Notes: generated from the letters alone by a model not told the origin. Positions 21,146-33,480 are shown, numbered from the stretch's first letter. The stretch is 64,000 nucleotides of DNA from Culex pipiens pallens (GCF_016801865.2 NC_068938.1:2356001-2420000); one strand, 5' to 3'. Made by a program: numbers and translations.

Positions 21146-24100
21146 TTTTTGCCTTCCTCACTGAGGTAAGGCTATAATCCTGCTCGAAAAATGAACTTTT
21201 GAAATACAGCTCGTAGACCTATATTCATGTATACCTATCGACTCAGAATCGAAAACTGAACAAATGTCTGTGTGTGTGTGTGTATGTGTGTGTGTGTATG
21301 TATGTATGTGTTCAAAATTCTTGCCAAGTTTTCTCAGCACTGGCTGGACCGATTTTGATCAAACCGGTTGCATTCGACTTGGTTTAGGGTCCCATACATC
21401 GCTATTGAATTGTTTGAAGTTTCGATAAGTAGTTCAAAAGTTATATATAAAAATGTGTTTTCACATTTAACCGGATCTCATTTATATGCATGAAAACTAT
21501 GTCCGGATCCATCATCCAACCCATCGTTGGTTAGGTAATCGAAAAACCTTTCCAACGAATCCAAAACACTGAAGATCTGGCAACCCTGTCTCGAGATATG
21601 GCCACTTAAGTGATATTGATGCACTTTTTGGAAGCCGAATCTCACTTAAATGTATGTAAACGAAGTCCGGATCCATCATCCGACCCATCGTTGGTTAGGT
21701 AATCGAGAGACCTTTCCAACGAGTCCAAAACATAGAAGATCTGGCAACCCTGTCTCGAGATATGTCCTCTTAAGTGATATTGATGCACTTTTTTGAAGCC
21801 GGATCCCACTTAAATGTATGTAAACTATGTCCGGATCCACCATTCGACCCATCGTTGGTTAGGTTATCAAATAACCTTTCCAACGAGTCCAAAACATTGA
21901 AGATCTGGCAACCCTGTCTCGAGATATGGCAACTTAAGTGATATTGATGCTCTTTTTGGAAGCCGGATCTCACTTAAATGTATGTAAACTATGTCCGGCT
22001 CCACCATCCGACCCATCGTTGGTTAGGTAATCGAAAAACCTTTCCAACGAATCCAAAACACTGAAGATCTGGCAACCCCGTCTCGAGATATGGCCACTTA
22101 AGTAATATTTATGTACTTTTTGGAAGCCGGATCTCACTTAAATGTATGTAAACTATGTCCGGATCCACCATCCGACCCATTGTTGGTTAGGTAATCAAAA
22201 AACCTTTCCAACGAGTCCAAAACATTGAAGATCTGGCAACCCTGTCTCGAGATATGGCCACTTAAGTGATATTGATGCTCTTTTTGGAAGCCGGATCTCA
22301 CTTAAATGTATGTAAACTATGTCCGGATCCACCATCCGACCCATCGTTGGTTAGGTAATCGAAAAACCTTTCCAACGAATCCAAAACACTGAAGATCTGG
22401 CAACCCTGTCTCGAGATATGGCCACTTAAGTGATATTGATGCACTTTTTGGAAGCCGGATCTCACTTAAATGTATGTAAACTATGTCCGGATCCTCCATC
22501 CGACCCATCGTTGATTAGGTTATCAAATAACCTTTCCAACGAGTCCAAAACATTGAAGATCTGGCAACCCTGTCTCGAGATATGGCCACTTAAGTAATAT
22601 TTATGTACTTTTTGGAAGCCGGATCTCACTTAAATGTATGTAAACTATGTCCGGCTCCACCATCCGACCCATCGTTGGTTAGGTAATCGAAAAACCTTTC
22701 CAACGAATCCAAAACACTGAAGATCTGGCAACCCCGTCTCGAGATATGGCCACTTAAGTAATATTTATGTACTTTTTGGAAGCCGGATCTCACTTAAATG
22801 TATGTAAACTATGTCCGGATCCACCATCCGACCCATTGTTGGTTAGGTAATCAAAAAACCTTTCCAACGAGTCCAAAACACTGAAGATCTGGCAACCCTG
22901 TCTCGAGATATGGCCACTTAAGTGATATTGATGCTCTTTTTGGAAGCCGGATCTTACTTAAATGTATGTAAACTATGTCCGGCTCCACCATCCGACCCAT
23001 CGTTGGTTAGGTAATCGAAAAACCTTTCCAACGAATCCAAAACACTGAAGATCTGGCAACCCCGTCTCGAGATATGGCCACTTAAGTAATATTTATGTAC
23101 TTTTTGGAAGCCGGATCTCACTTAAATGTATGTAAACTATGTCCGGATCCACCATCCGACCCATTGTTGGTTAGGTAATCAAAAAACCTTTCCAACGAGC
23201 CCAAAACATTGAAGATCTGGCAACCCTGTCTCGAGATATGGCCACTTAAGTGATATTGATGCTCTTTTTGGAAGCCGGATCTTACTTAAATGTATGTAAA
23301 CTATGTCCGGCTCCACCATCCGACCCATTGTTGGTTAGGTAATCGAAAAACCTTTCCAACGAATCCAAAACACTGAAGATCTGGCAACCCCGTCTCGAGA
23401 TATGGCCACTTAAGTAATATTTATGTACTTTTTAGAAGCCGGATCTCACTTAAATGTATGTAAACTATGTCCGGATCCACCATCCGACCCATTGTTGGTT
23501 AGGTAATCAAAAAACCTTTCCAACGAGTCCAAAACATTGAAGATCTGGCAACCCTGTCTCGAGATATGGCCACTTAAGAGATATTGATGCTCTTTTTGGA
23601 AGCCGGATCTCACTTAAATGTATGTAAACTATGTCCGGATCCACCATCCGACCCATCGTTGGTTAGGTAATCGAAAAACCTTTCCAACGAACCCAAAACA
23701 CTGAAGATCTGGCAACCCTGTCTCGAGATATGGCCACTTAAGTGATATTGATGCTCTTTTTGGAAGCCGGATCTCACTTAAATGTATGTAAACTATGTCC
23801 GGATCCACCATCCAACCCATCGTTGGTTAGGTAATCGAAAAACCTTTCCAACGAATCCAAAACACTGAAGATCTGGCAACCCTGTCTCGAGATATGGCCA
23901 CTTAAGTAATATTTATGTACTTTTTGGAAGCCGGATCTTACTTAAATGTATGTAAACTATGTCCGGATCCACCATCCGACCCTTCGTTGGTTAGTTAATC
24001 GAAAAACCTTTCCAACGAATCCAAAACACTGAAGATCTGGCAACCCTGTCTCGAGATATGATTACTTAATAAGACATGAATGCCACAAAAGTGGTAAAAT

Positions 24101-24262
24101 GTCTATAATAAAAAAAAATGATTACTTAAGTTATATATGTGTACGTTTTCTCTGGATTCAAAAAAATTGCTGAAATATGTGTACAAATCACTCCTATTAC
24201 CCATTGTTGATAAAAAGTGAGGAAGGCATCAAACACATAGGTGGATTAAGTTAGTTTTTTAA
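21146..24262 (-). repeat. 164-bp-unit tandem family, copy C: 16-unit array
   Basis: In reverse orientation: the right end at 21146-21175 (TTGCCTTCCTCACTGAGG), a GT microsatellite near 21267-21310, then 16 tandem units, and the left end at about 24220-24262 (GTGAGGAAGGCATC, CACATAGGTGGATTAAG). The landmark GTCCGG recurs at 21501, 21665, 21829, 21993, 22157, 22321, 22485, 22649, 22813, 22977, 23141, 23305, 23469, 23633, 23797 and 23961, exactly 164 bp apart each time. Variants alternate in part, giving 328-bp dimers. Short frames (60-67 codons) inside are periodic artefacts. Confidence 0.95.
21267..21310. repeat. GT/GTAT microsatellite inside copy C
   Basis: GT-rich simple repeat near the right end of the tandem family. 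The same position holds CA-type runs in copies B and D, so it is part of the element. Confidence 0.85.
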
Positions 24263-24369
24263 GTTGATTTCGTTTTTGTTCACAAAAAAATACAAATTAA
24301 CAAAATTAGCATGGGCCCGGTTTTGCTTCAGTTGCTTCAGAATTTATATTTAAAAAAATGAATTGTTCC

Positions 24370-24510
24370 TAAGGGGTCGTGCATAAACCACGTGGTCTCC
24401 TTAGGGGGGGGGGAGGGGGTCCGAAATCCGACCGAAAAAAACCATGAAAAGCCATGGGGGGGAGGGGGGGGGTCGACGGCTGACCACGTGGCCTTTAAAA
24501 AAAAAGTCTT
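24370..24510. mobile_element. G-rich MITE fragment with GGGGTCGTGCATAAACCACG end
   Basis: It starts AGGGGTCGTGCATAAACCAC, then GTGG. Two G-runs (about 24404-24419 and 24457-24471) are separated by AACCATGAAAAGCCATG, and CCACGTGG follows near 24485. A second copy in the opposite orientation is at 28475-28602, with the same end and the same two G-runs. The right terminus is not clearly defined in this copy. Confidence 0.6.
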
Positions 24511-26434
24511 CATAAAAAAAACAAAAAATACGCGCTTTGAATTTACTCACATGCATACATTTTTTGTTACACTTCAAAACCATACAATTATTGTGTTTAA
24601 AATTATTACTTATATTTCAATGTCATAATATTTTCCAATTCAATATTGAATTATATATTTCGGCAGATTCATATCAATACTTTGAGCCTGTTATTGAATG
24701 TAAACTTTTTAATACTCATGTAACTACGTCTTGCAAAAGTTTAAAAGCTGTTAAAAAATAAAGTGACAGTATCCAAAGTTAAAATACCCTAAAAAATGCG
24801 AACCCAAATGCAAACACAATTTCATTTTTTTGTTGATGGTATCAAGTAGCTAAAAATGTGCTTGCAAATTTGCATTGAAAGTAGATGTAGTCTTCGATAG
24901 TTCTATTTTGGAACAACTTAAAAAATAAATATTGCTGACAATTTTATAAGATTTTCGTAACAAGGCAAAAAAATAAATATGTATTATAAATAAAGTGTCT
25001 TAAAATGATTCTCTGCGAAAAAAAAAAAATTTCAAAGTCTCAGATCTTAGCTAATTACCGTAGCTGGTCCTATAAGTGATCGAAGAATCTTAATCGAAAG
25101 ATTTCCTTTTGACACTTAAAACAAACTCAAGATATCTTGTATCTCCTCTCTCATGCAATATTTTTTTAAGTACAAAGAAACTAAAAACCCCAATTTCAGG
25201 ATTATCGCGCAAAATTTCAGTTTCACTACCTCATTTGCAAGTGAAACGTCTAACATTAAAAAATAACCAGTAACGAAAAAACGAACGATACATACTTTAA
25301 GATTCACCAAAAAATTTGATGAATATTTTGGTCTAAAATAGATTCCTTATTTCATGGGTTACACAATTCGGAATGTTATATTACATAACATTTCATAAAA
25401 TACACGCTTACTATCCATCGTCAAAGTTGTAGGTATTTTTGTTTTGTTTTTTTTTTATGTTAATAGGGACCATCTCTTGAGCCAAAGAGAAACATGGGCA
25501 AACATTTTAGATTTTTAGAGAAAAAAAACGAGCTTCAAGCAAACATTGTTATTGTTTCTCAATTAATTTAAAGATTAAAAAAATAGGGGCCAAAGGTGCC
25601 CTTTCCTGAAAATATTAGTTTTTCTTTAAGCTGAGAAAATATACTATACCCTCAACTTCATATTTGAGATAAAACCACTCAAATATATAGACACATTAAA
25701 ATAATTTAAGTTTTAAAGAGTCACTTAATTTTTAAATGCCGATATCAATTTGTGAAATAAATTTCAATACAATGCCGTTAAAGATCAACATAAATAAATC
25801 TCCTTAAAAAAAGATGGAACGATATTTTCAACTCGCTGGTTCTCGGGCATAACTCAACCAACCGGGACATTTTTTTTTTTTGAGTGAATTATAAGGATGT
25901 CTAGATGATCCTTAAACTTTGCAGAACTCGATTTGATAAAATCTGTAATTTATGCGATCAAAAACGTCGTTCCAACTTTTGTTTGCTCTAGTAAAAAAAA
26001 TCGCCCGAAAATCCGCGGAGACAAGCCCGAAAACCTGTGAGTTGAAGTTACCGTTCCAACGTTTTAGGGAGGCTTTGGCATCCGTGTATATTGGACATGC
26101 GTTGGGCGTCCCAGTGTTAATTATTTCAAAGATATTGAAAAGATTGAAAAATTAACTTATTTAATATTTTTTTTGTATTTATTTTGAGGTAATATCTCAG
26201 CAACCAAAAGTTGGATCAAAAATCTTAAATCGTAGATAATTGCCTATTTAAACAACTGAAAAAAAGTGTAAAATAAATTCCAAATTTTAGCTCAATCTTT
26301 TTTAAATTTATCAAAACACCTAGTCGATAGCAAAATCAATTTAAAGTAAGAGTAAGACTTAAACAATTTGGATGTCTATGACTAAAAGAATGATTTTTAG
26401 CGCGTTGTCTACAACTTTTCTAAAGACACGAAAT
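24511..26434. other. AT-rich DNA, no gene seen
   Basis: A mostly AT-rich stretch with A/T homopolymers. A slightly more balanced patch at 25950-26110 holds a 67-codon frame without recognised motifs. No transposon ends were identified, though the style resembles old diverged repeats. Confidence 0.4.
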
Positions 26435-27310
26435 CGATTTTCGAGCAATTCTATACAAAATCGGTCTTTATTCTTAAATTTTTATTTTTGATTTTTTTAA
26501 TCCGTCTGAAACCTTTTTTGGTGCCCAAGCCATTTTGCATCATTAGTTTATCCATATAGTTTTCCATACAAATTTGGCAGCAATGAAAATTAAAAAATCT
26601 GTATCTTTTGAAGAAATTTTTGGTCGATTTGGTGTCTTCGGCAAAGTTGTTGGTATGGATAAGGACTACACTGAAAAAAATGATAAATGGTAATTTACTT
26701 TGCTGATTTTTAATTTCACTTTTTGTCACTAAAACATGATTTGCAAAAAAAAAACTATTTTTTTTTAATTTTGCCAACTTTTCAGAAATTTCCAGAACGG
26801 GCAAAAAATCGTTGCTTGAGTTATGAATTTTTGAATCAATACTGATTAAAAAAAACCGAAATATTGACCGCAACTTAATTTCAATTTTATTTTTCGATGT
26901 AAAATCGAATTTGCAATCTAAAAGTACATTAGTGAAATTTTCATAAAGTGCACCGTTTTCAAGTTATAGCTATTTTTAGGTAACGTTTTTTAAAAAAAGT
27001 TGCAGTTATTAATTTAAAAAATTTAGTGCCCATGTTTGCCCAATTTTGAAAAAAAATATTTTTGAAATGCTGAGAAAATTCTTTGTTGCTGAGATATTGC
27101 CATGCAAAGATTTTAAAACAGAAAAATTGATGTTTACTACCCAAACAACCCATAATTTTCTTATGTCGATATCTCAGCAACTAATGGTGCGATTTTCAAT
27201 GTTTATAAATAAAACTTTCGTGAAATTTTCCGATCTTTTCGAAATCAATATTTTCAAAAAAATTAAATTAAGACTAACATTTCAAAGGGTCGTAATATTG
27301 AATGTTTGTC
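26435..27310 (+). repeat. Dispersed AT-rich repeat family E, copy 1
   Basis: Shares a long colinear series of segments with 45651-48400 and, inverted, 48421-49020. Examples are AATCCGTCTGAAACC, TTTGCATCATTAGTTTATCC, GATTTGGTGTCTTCGGCAAA, AAAGTGCACCGTTTTCAAGT and TGTTTGCCCA. It has no coding capacity; the 140-codon minus frame is AT-driven and is not conserved between copies by eye. A more diverged copy is at 32940-33480. Confidence 0.75.
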
Positions 27311-27769
27311 CCTGTCTCTGATTCTTGTATGGAGAAAAAAAATACATTGCTTGACTTTTTGGGACAAACAGAATCATTGGAATCAATCATGCTTAATTAA
27401 AAAGAAAAGTTGCTTTAGTTTGGATTTTTATGAATGTTTGGAATAAAATAAATATTAACTAGAAGCTTTCATAACTAGATATTTTCCTTAAAATAAAATG
27501 AAAATATTTTTTTCCTGAAACAAAACTTTTCTATTTAATTAATTTCGATTTTAAGAAAATATTTAAAAGCGCATTTAAATTAAATCATGAATGCTGTTTA
27601 TATATCAAAATAGCTTTAATTCTTAAAGCATATTTATTCTGGATGCAATTAATTGCACTGCAATTCCATAATTTTGAATACATATGTTTTACTAAGTTGC
27701 TTGTTTTGTTGAGAGTATTTTTTACTTTCTGTACCATTTCAATAAATTGTTATACTGTTACAAGCCTTA
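27311..27769. other. AT-rich spacer, no gene seen
   Basis: AT-rich DNA without a frame, transposon end or RNA-like fold that I can support. Confidence 0.4.
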
Positions 27770-28045
27770 CCCGGCAAACTTCGTCCTGCCATTTTAAGGT
27801 TTCCTGACGTTTCTTGCTTGTTTGCTAATTCAGCCTCCTGTGACCAAAATTTGTTTTTACGTTACTTTTCCCATACAATCTGCAGATTTTCCGGAATCAG
27901 TTCCAGAGTGGCCAAAGTTGTCACTTTTTGGCGTAAGAACCTTCCTTGGGCTTATACGAACCCAACGCAACAAAGAGCACCTCGATCCGACGTTCCGTAT
28001 TGAACTGATTCGCGTTCGAACAAAACCGTCGAAATTTTTATATTA
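27770..28045 (+). repeat. Dispersed repeat family F, copy 1
   Basis: Similar over about 240 bp to 35885-36135. Shared segments include CAGCCTCCTGTGA, TTTTCCCATACAATCTGCAG, CCAGAGTGGCCAAAG, ACCTTCCTTGGGCTTA and CGATCCGACGTTCCGT, and both end in an AT-rich TATATA-type tail after GTTCGAACAAAACC. A conserved body with an AT-repeat tail would fit the 3' end of a non-LTR retrotransposon, but no reverse transcriptase remains. Confidence 0.6.
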
Positions 28046-28474
28046 TGCTGTTATTATTTACCTTAAACTTTGTGATATCATACTTTTTTCACACTTTTAA
28101 GTGAATTTCTGTTTTTTTATATATAATATTAAATTGGTTTTAATGGTGTTACAGCACCTACACAAATTAAAATGTTTTCTATTTGACCCAATGTCACCCC
28201 CTCTAAAGGGTGAGTTCGAGTTAATTTTAAAACGATTGGCATTTATGAACGGTGTGATTATACTAGCCATATTCTGGGAAAATGTTGGTAAATTCAGGAG
28301 CATTCCCCAACATTATTTATTTCGATATAATTTGAAATGTTTTTATTGTGTTAAAATAACAACAGTAATTTCGTTTTTTGACCAAAAGTCACCACCACTG
28401 ACGGTACATCATTTGTGGATAAACATTTTTGAAATCTATACTTATTTTGTTTTTTTTAAAGATTTTTCACCTGG
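28046..28474. other. AT-rich spacer, no gene seen
   Basis: Contains part of a 240-codon open frame (28101-28823). That frame runs through two unrelated MITEs, begins at a non-ATG codon and has no motif, so it is not annotated as a gene. Confidence 0.5.
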
Positions 28475-28602
28475 GAGGAAAAAGCCACGTGGCCACATAG
28501 GGGGGGGGGGGGTTGGCGTGAAACCACGAAAAACCATGAGGGGGGAGGGGGGGGTCAAAAATTCTCCAAAAAAAGGCCACGTGGTTTATGCACGACCCCT
28601 AA
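28475..28602. mobile_element. G-rich MITE fragment, inverted copy
   Basis: Opposite orientation to 24370-24510. It has CCACGTGG near 28484, G-runs at about 28500-28512 and 28540-28553 separated by AAAAACCATG, then CCACGTGG followed by the complement of the GGGGTCGTGCATAAACCACG end at about 28578-28600. Confidence 0.6.
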
Positions 28603-28658
28603 TACCTCCTCCCTTATATGGTCCCTTTCATATTGACATTGAAGAGAGTCCACTGTAT

Positions 28659-29033
28659 TACAGTCCAGACTCGATTATCCGAAGTTTTGATTATCCGAAG
28701 TTCGATTATCCGAAGGTTTGTATGGGACTTCGGATAATCGAATCACGAACAATTTTTTTTTCGTTTTTTTCTTTTTCTTGTTTTAAACATCAAATTCGAG
28801 TTCTGCGACCCCATTTTAGTTAAATTAGAATAGTTAATTGCCTATTAAATAATAAAATGCATTTTTCTATATTTCGTCACCGTTATCTTAGATTTAGAAA
28901 ATCTAATTCACTTTAACGTAGTTTAAAGGGTTCGAAAATCAAAAATCAGATAACCAAACAAATTTTTTTTCCTGATTCGATTATCCGAAGTTACATTTTT
29001 CGGAGGCCTTCGGATAATCGAGTTTGGACTGTA
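28659..29033. mobile_element. pogo-like MITE with TA target duplication
   Basis: The 371-bp core (28661-29031) starts CAGTCCAGACTCGATTATCC and ends with the complement of CAGTCCAAACTCGATTATCC, giving TIRs of about 24 bp. TA flanks both sides. CAGT...ACTG ends plus TA are typical of pogo/Tigger-type Tc1/mariner elements. GATTATCCGAAG is repeated three times near the left end. The interior is AT-rich, with no transposase. Confidence 0.85.
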
Positions 29034-30951
29034 CTATTATTTCAGTGTGTAGCTAGATTACTTTAGATATTTTTTTTGCCTTTTTTTTGCCTTGGTCAAA
29101 GTCCAAGTTCACAAACTGGAGTAATATAATACTCGCAAAACCAACCCGGAATGCTCAACTAAATCTGACTAATTTCCTATCTCCCTCTGACAATCAACAT
29201 GGCGGTCTTTTCTTCCGCTTCTTCATTTTTTTTTCGTCTCGTTTTGTGTCATTGCACCATGATTTATGAGTCCGCAGTATGCATAAATCTTAATAAACAC
29301 ACGAAAATATATTTATTTTTCGCCCCACCACCCGCTGGGAAGTGAGGAAGGCCTTCTCATCCCACGTGTGTGTTTGTGTGTTGGATCATAATTCCACCAT
29401 CATCCTTTTCAAGACATTTTCACGTGTGACCTGCCGGTGGTGGTGAAACGGACGGACGGACAGTTTGTGAGGCGTGGGTGTGGTATTAACGAGAGAAGAA
29501 AAAGGACCGGTCATTTATCACGACACACCCTAACATACTTCCTTCCTTCCTCCCCACCCATGGGGTGGTGTTTGTTTGCTATCATGTGTCGATGACAAAT
29601 GTGAATTATCTCCCGGTGGGGATTCCACCTCCCAATCCTTCCAGAAATCCCCCCTGCTGAGAAGCTACGAAGGACCGTCAAAAAAAAAGGCGCAACATTT
29701 TGCTGCTTCGAGGGACGTAGGGCACAAGAAAAAAAAGGATCAAAATTGACCAAAAACTGTCAACACGCGTTATGCCAAGTAGGCTGGCACCTTCTTTTTT
29801 CCTCTCTTTTTTTTTTGTTTTCTTAGAGGGGGAGTTGATGTGGGCCGAAACGTGCTGCGGAGGCGTGTTGGAATAGTAGGCTGTGTGGTGACAAAACGAT
29901 CCCCACAAATGGGCAGGACGACAGCAGCAGCAGCACCAGCATCGTCGGTTGTGAGGGTCCAAATGATGACACTTTCAAGGCTTACTGCGATTGGCTTGAT
30001 GCTTTAGGTGTATTGTGCTTGGTAGAAGTTTATGTTGAGAGCATTTTTCTCCCAACAAGTTATCGTAATTCATCAAAAAAGTCAAGACTTTGAAGCGTCT
30101 AATCATATTTTAGAAAACCTTCTCCAGAAGCAATTTAAGTGAATCCATAAATCACACAAATTACCTCTTCTGAAATGCATCTTCTTCAACGCGCGCAAGG
30201 CCTCCTGAGTTTTACCGGTGTTGGTGTGGAGGGATAACAGCGAAACCTCAACCACGTGGAAAAGCTGCGAGCTGAGCCAGCTGATATAAAGTGCGGAAAT
30301 TTGGCTTCATCTGGAGCCCGGCCGAAACATTTGTTATCTTTTGGCGAGAAATAAATTGCGTTGCATAAATAAAGCCATAATACTCCACACAAAAACACAC
30401 ATTTACAAACAACAACAACACCAGCAAAAACAAGGAACAGTTTGGAAGGTGGCGAAAACAAATGGATTTTGGGAGCTTTTGAGAATCGTGGTTGCCAGGG
30501 TTATTTCTTCAATACATTTCACGCTTAAATAACTAGCAATTCGAAAAAGAAAACAATTCCATTTTCCACCAAAATGATAAAAATAAAAGAAAAAAAAACT
30601 TTAAGAACAACCCTAATTTTCACACTCTCTTCAAAACACAGCAACGCACTCACAAAAGGCGGAAATTCTCAGCCAATTAAATTTTTAAGTGCATCCGCAG
30701 CTTTTATCCAACACCTTGAACATGAAAACCAGAAAGCTCACACCACCAGCTGCGAACGCTGCGAATTGTACCAGGAAAGTGTTTTGCCAGCTTGGAATTC
30801 TCTCAACGTGGAAAATTCTCCACTTTCTCTCTCCCCCTTTTTTTTTCTTTTGGATGAGTGTTGCCTGCTGTCACTCAAACCCGTCAGTATTATCATCACC
30901 AATAATTGCAAACTTTTTTACTTTTTGTTAATAATGTGTGATAAAAGTAAA
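29034..30951. other. Single-copy-looking intergenic or intronic DNA
   Basis: More balanced composition than the flanks, with CA/GT-rich and purine tracts. The frames here (29511-29962 minus, 30186-30461 minus, 30574-31002 plus) overlap on both strands, lack motifs and mostly start at non-ATG codons. It could be intron or regulatory DNA of a gene outside the window. Confidence 0.4.
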
Positions 30952-31198
30952 ACTAGGGGAACAGCATCTAACTCCAGCGTGCCTCTAATGTTGCCAAATT
31001 AGCACTTTGACATTCAATTACAGCTCATTGAATGTTTTTCCAACTCAAATCGATTGATAAATAACTCAATAAGAAGTGAGCAAGCAAGTTTCTATCAAAA
31101 TTTGTGCAAAATCAGTTGTTTAAATAGTGAAAATTAGCAAATTGGATGGAGTTAGGAGCGAGTGCTTAACCTGCCAAACATACGAGAATTTCCCCTAG
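30952..31198. mobile_element. Small MITE with CTAGGGGAA ends
   Basis: A stretch of about 247 bp bounded by CTAGGGGAA and TTCCCCTAG. Just inside are a second imperfect pair of inverted segments, CATCTAACTCC on the left and GGAGTTAGGAG on the right. The terminal match is only 9 bp, so this is a tentative call. Confidence 0.4.
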
Positions 31199-31705
31199 TA
31201 AATATTCAGCAAACATTTTTGTAAATTCAGGCTTTTAGGATTTAGGCAGACTAAATTATGAAATCGGTAGAAATATGGCTGTTGGAAGTATTTTACAAAG
31301 CTTTTTTTGACAACCATCCCCTCACCCGTTATTAAAAATTGACTCGAAAAATCACTAGCAAAAATATTTTTCAAAAAAAATCAGAATATCTCTAGAAATT
31401 TGAGTGCAATCAGCTGGAATCAATTAAAAATGCATTCCTCTGCGATTAGAATCATTTTGAGCATGTTCTGGTGTACAAAAAAGATGATTTAGTGAATTTA
31501 CGATGAATAAATGTTTTTTCGCTGAAAAATCTTACATTTTTTGAAAATAATGATTGCAATTCAATTTTACGGGTGCTTAAAATATTTTCTAACATTTTTT
31601 TCGTTGAAATGTTGAAATTCTGGCTTTACGCGATTTTTTATTAGTCACCAAATTTAAAGATTTGTATGCGTGTAGTGATGTTTTCTTGTTTTATTTCATT
31701 CCATT
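31199..31705. repeat. AT-rich dispersed repeat family G, copy
   Basis: The segments GTGCAATCAGCTGGAATCAA and AAATCTTACATTTTTTGAAA (about 31405-31545) match, in reverse orientation, the region 37640-37820. The exact ends are unclear because both copies are AT-rich and diverged. Confidence 0.4.
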
Positions 31706-31975
31706 TTGTTTAACACTGTTACACCCAGAATTGGGCATCGGCATAGAGTGGATAAAGAGCACGATTCGGTAGTAAAATGGTACCGTGTTCGGAAGGAGAG
31801 GATAAATCCCGAAATTACCGAGAGTACTTTACTCATGGGTTCATCTTCAAAAAAAGTTCATCTATTAAAAAAAGTACCGGTACCGAGACTCGAACCCAAG
31901 ACCTTCGGCATATTGAACCGTGCCTTTGCCGTATGGACCACCATGGATCAGTGGCGGTCATTTGTCAATATAAGC
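31706..31975 (-). mobile_element. tRNA-derived SINE-like unit, minus strand
   Basis: On the minus strand there is an A-box-like TGGTGGTCCATACGG (31943-31929) and, about 35 bp on, a B box GGGTTCGAGTCTC (31897-31885). They are followed by a run of T and about 150 bp of tRNA-unrelated sequence. The spacing suits RNA polymerase III promoter boxes. The cloverleaf is not convincing enough for a functional tRNA. Target duplications were not identified, so the ends are approximate. Confidence 0.55.
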
Positions 31976-32939
31976 CACTCAATAGGATGAACTGTTCCAA
32001 TGAACGAATGAACACTCGAGAGGACTTTACTCTCGCACTCGAAAAATAGCACTTTGCTCACGTTTCTTTTCGTGAGGACTATCCCCTCGTTCTTTAACTT
32101 TGAATGTAGGTGCATTTCGAATTTTGCAATTTCTTTGATTTTTTTTCTCAGCAACAGATTTTTGAAGATCAATTTGACGCACTTCCTATTGACATAAATT
32201 AAAAAAAAAGAAAAATCTAGATACCAAATTGATTTGACCAGGAGCTTGTAAGGATCATCGGGACACCATCTGTGCCTAAAATATTTAGGGTAAAACAGTT
32301 AAATATATAAATTAGACACATTTTTCAATGTACTTTTTGGGTATGATTTTTTCTTGATTCCACTTAGATTAATTTTTTTGGAGATAATTATGTCAAAACC
32401 AAGCTCCTGAGCAAATTTCACAATTAAATCATTTTGACTCATTTCTTCCTAAAATATAAAAATGTAGAAAAATGTCTACTGCCATGATGTCATAAAAGTT
32501 ACAAATTAATTGATTCCATTTCATTTTATTAGGTTGCTTTAACAATTACACTGGTACAGTTGTTATCCTGAGCTGAGATATGGACTACCTTTCAACAGCT
32601 GATTGAGAACGAATTGGACAGAGAAGGAAACAAATTGTAAAAACCTTCGAAATAGTTAGCTATGAGGTGGGATAGTTAGAGGAAAGGAACAAATTATTTT
32701 AAAGAAAGCTGTTTCATTTTTATCTTCGAACCAAAGTTTTTTATTTGAACATTTCAGTTATTTACTTTTTCTTTCAGAAAAATATAGATTATCAAATAAA
32801 CTTTTTTTTTCTCATACGAACACAATTTCCCAAAATTTCCTAATCTTAATCTATTTTTTTTTCATTTTATTAGATTTTTTTAACAACCCGAGATAGACGG
32901 GAAAAAAATTGGCGTTGAGCTACATTTTTTTTAATTTTT
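31976..32939. other. AT-rich DNA, no gene seen
   Basis: AT-rich. A small inverted pair, CCAGGAGCTTG (about 32239) and CAAGCTCCTG (about 32400), may mark the ends of a short decayed MITE. No coding capacity was recognised. Confidence 0.35.
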
Positions 32940-33480
32940 ACATTTTGTTGACTTCAGGTTTAATGTTTCATCAAATTTGCAATCGAAAAGTACAATTTTT
33001 TGATAAAGGACACCGTTTCCCAGATAGGGCCACATAAAGTTTTATTTTTACTTAAAAAATTGCAGTTCATGATTTTTAAAAATAGTGCTCATGAGTGACC
33101 ATTCCTGAAAATATTATTTTCCGAAATGTTAAAAAAATTCCTAAAATTTCATATTTTGTTTGCTGCGATACCATGGAAAAAAGAAAAACAAATAGGATAA
33201 TTGAAGTTTTCGAAGTCTCACCCAAGGCTCCCCCAAACAGCTCTTCATTTTCTGATGCCAATTTTTTAGCTATCAAATTTTAAATGTTAAAAATGAAACA
33301 TTTGTGAAATTTTCTGATCATGAAAAATTTATATAGAAATAATCTAAATGTTTTGGAATGAAGACTAAAAAATATCGAAAAAGACTTAATATTCAATAAG
33401 ATTTGGAGAATTTTTTTTGGTAAAAAAATTAACACCTTTGGCGAAGACACCAAATTGAATAGAAATTTCCTACAAAAGAT
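32940..33480 (+). repeat. Diverged copy of repeat family E
   Basis: Shares ordered short segments with 26880-27310: TCAAATTTGCAATC-AAAAGTAC, AAGGACACCGTTT against AAGTGCACCGTTT, AGTGCTCATG against AGTGCCCATG, and GTGAAATTTTCTGATC near the end. It is much more diverged than the other copies and noncoding. Confidence 0.5.

Noticed and set aside
21501..24125. CRISPR-like array
   Set aside because: Units are 164 bp with no unique spacers, in a eukaryotic repeat context.
26451..26873. 140-codon minus-strand frame
   Set aside because: It lies in AT-rich repeat family E. The frame is not maintained in the other copies and has Lys/Phe/Asn-rich composition.
28101..28823. 240-codon plus-strand frame
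   Set aside because: It crosses a G-rich MITE and a pogo-like MITE, begins at a non-ATG codon and has no domain.
30186..30461. 91-codon minus-strand frame with a hydrophobic N-terminus resembling a signal peptide
   Set aside because: The first codon is TTG, the downstream sequence has no family features, and it overlaps another frame.
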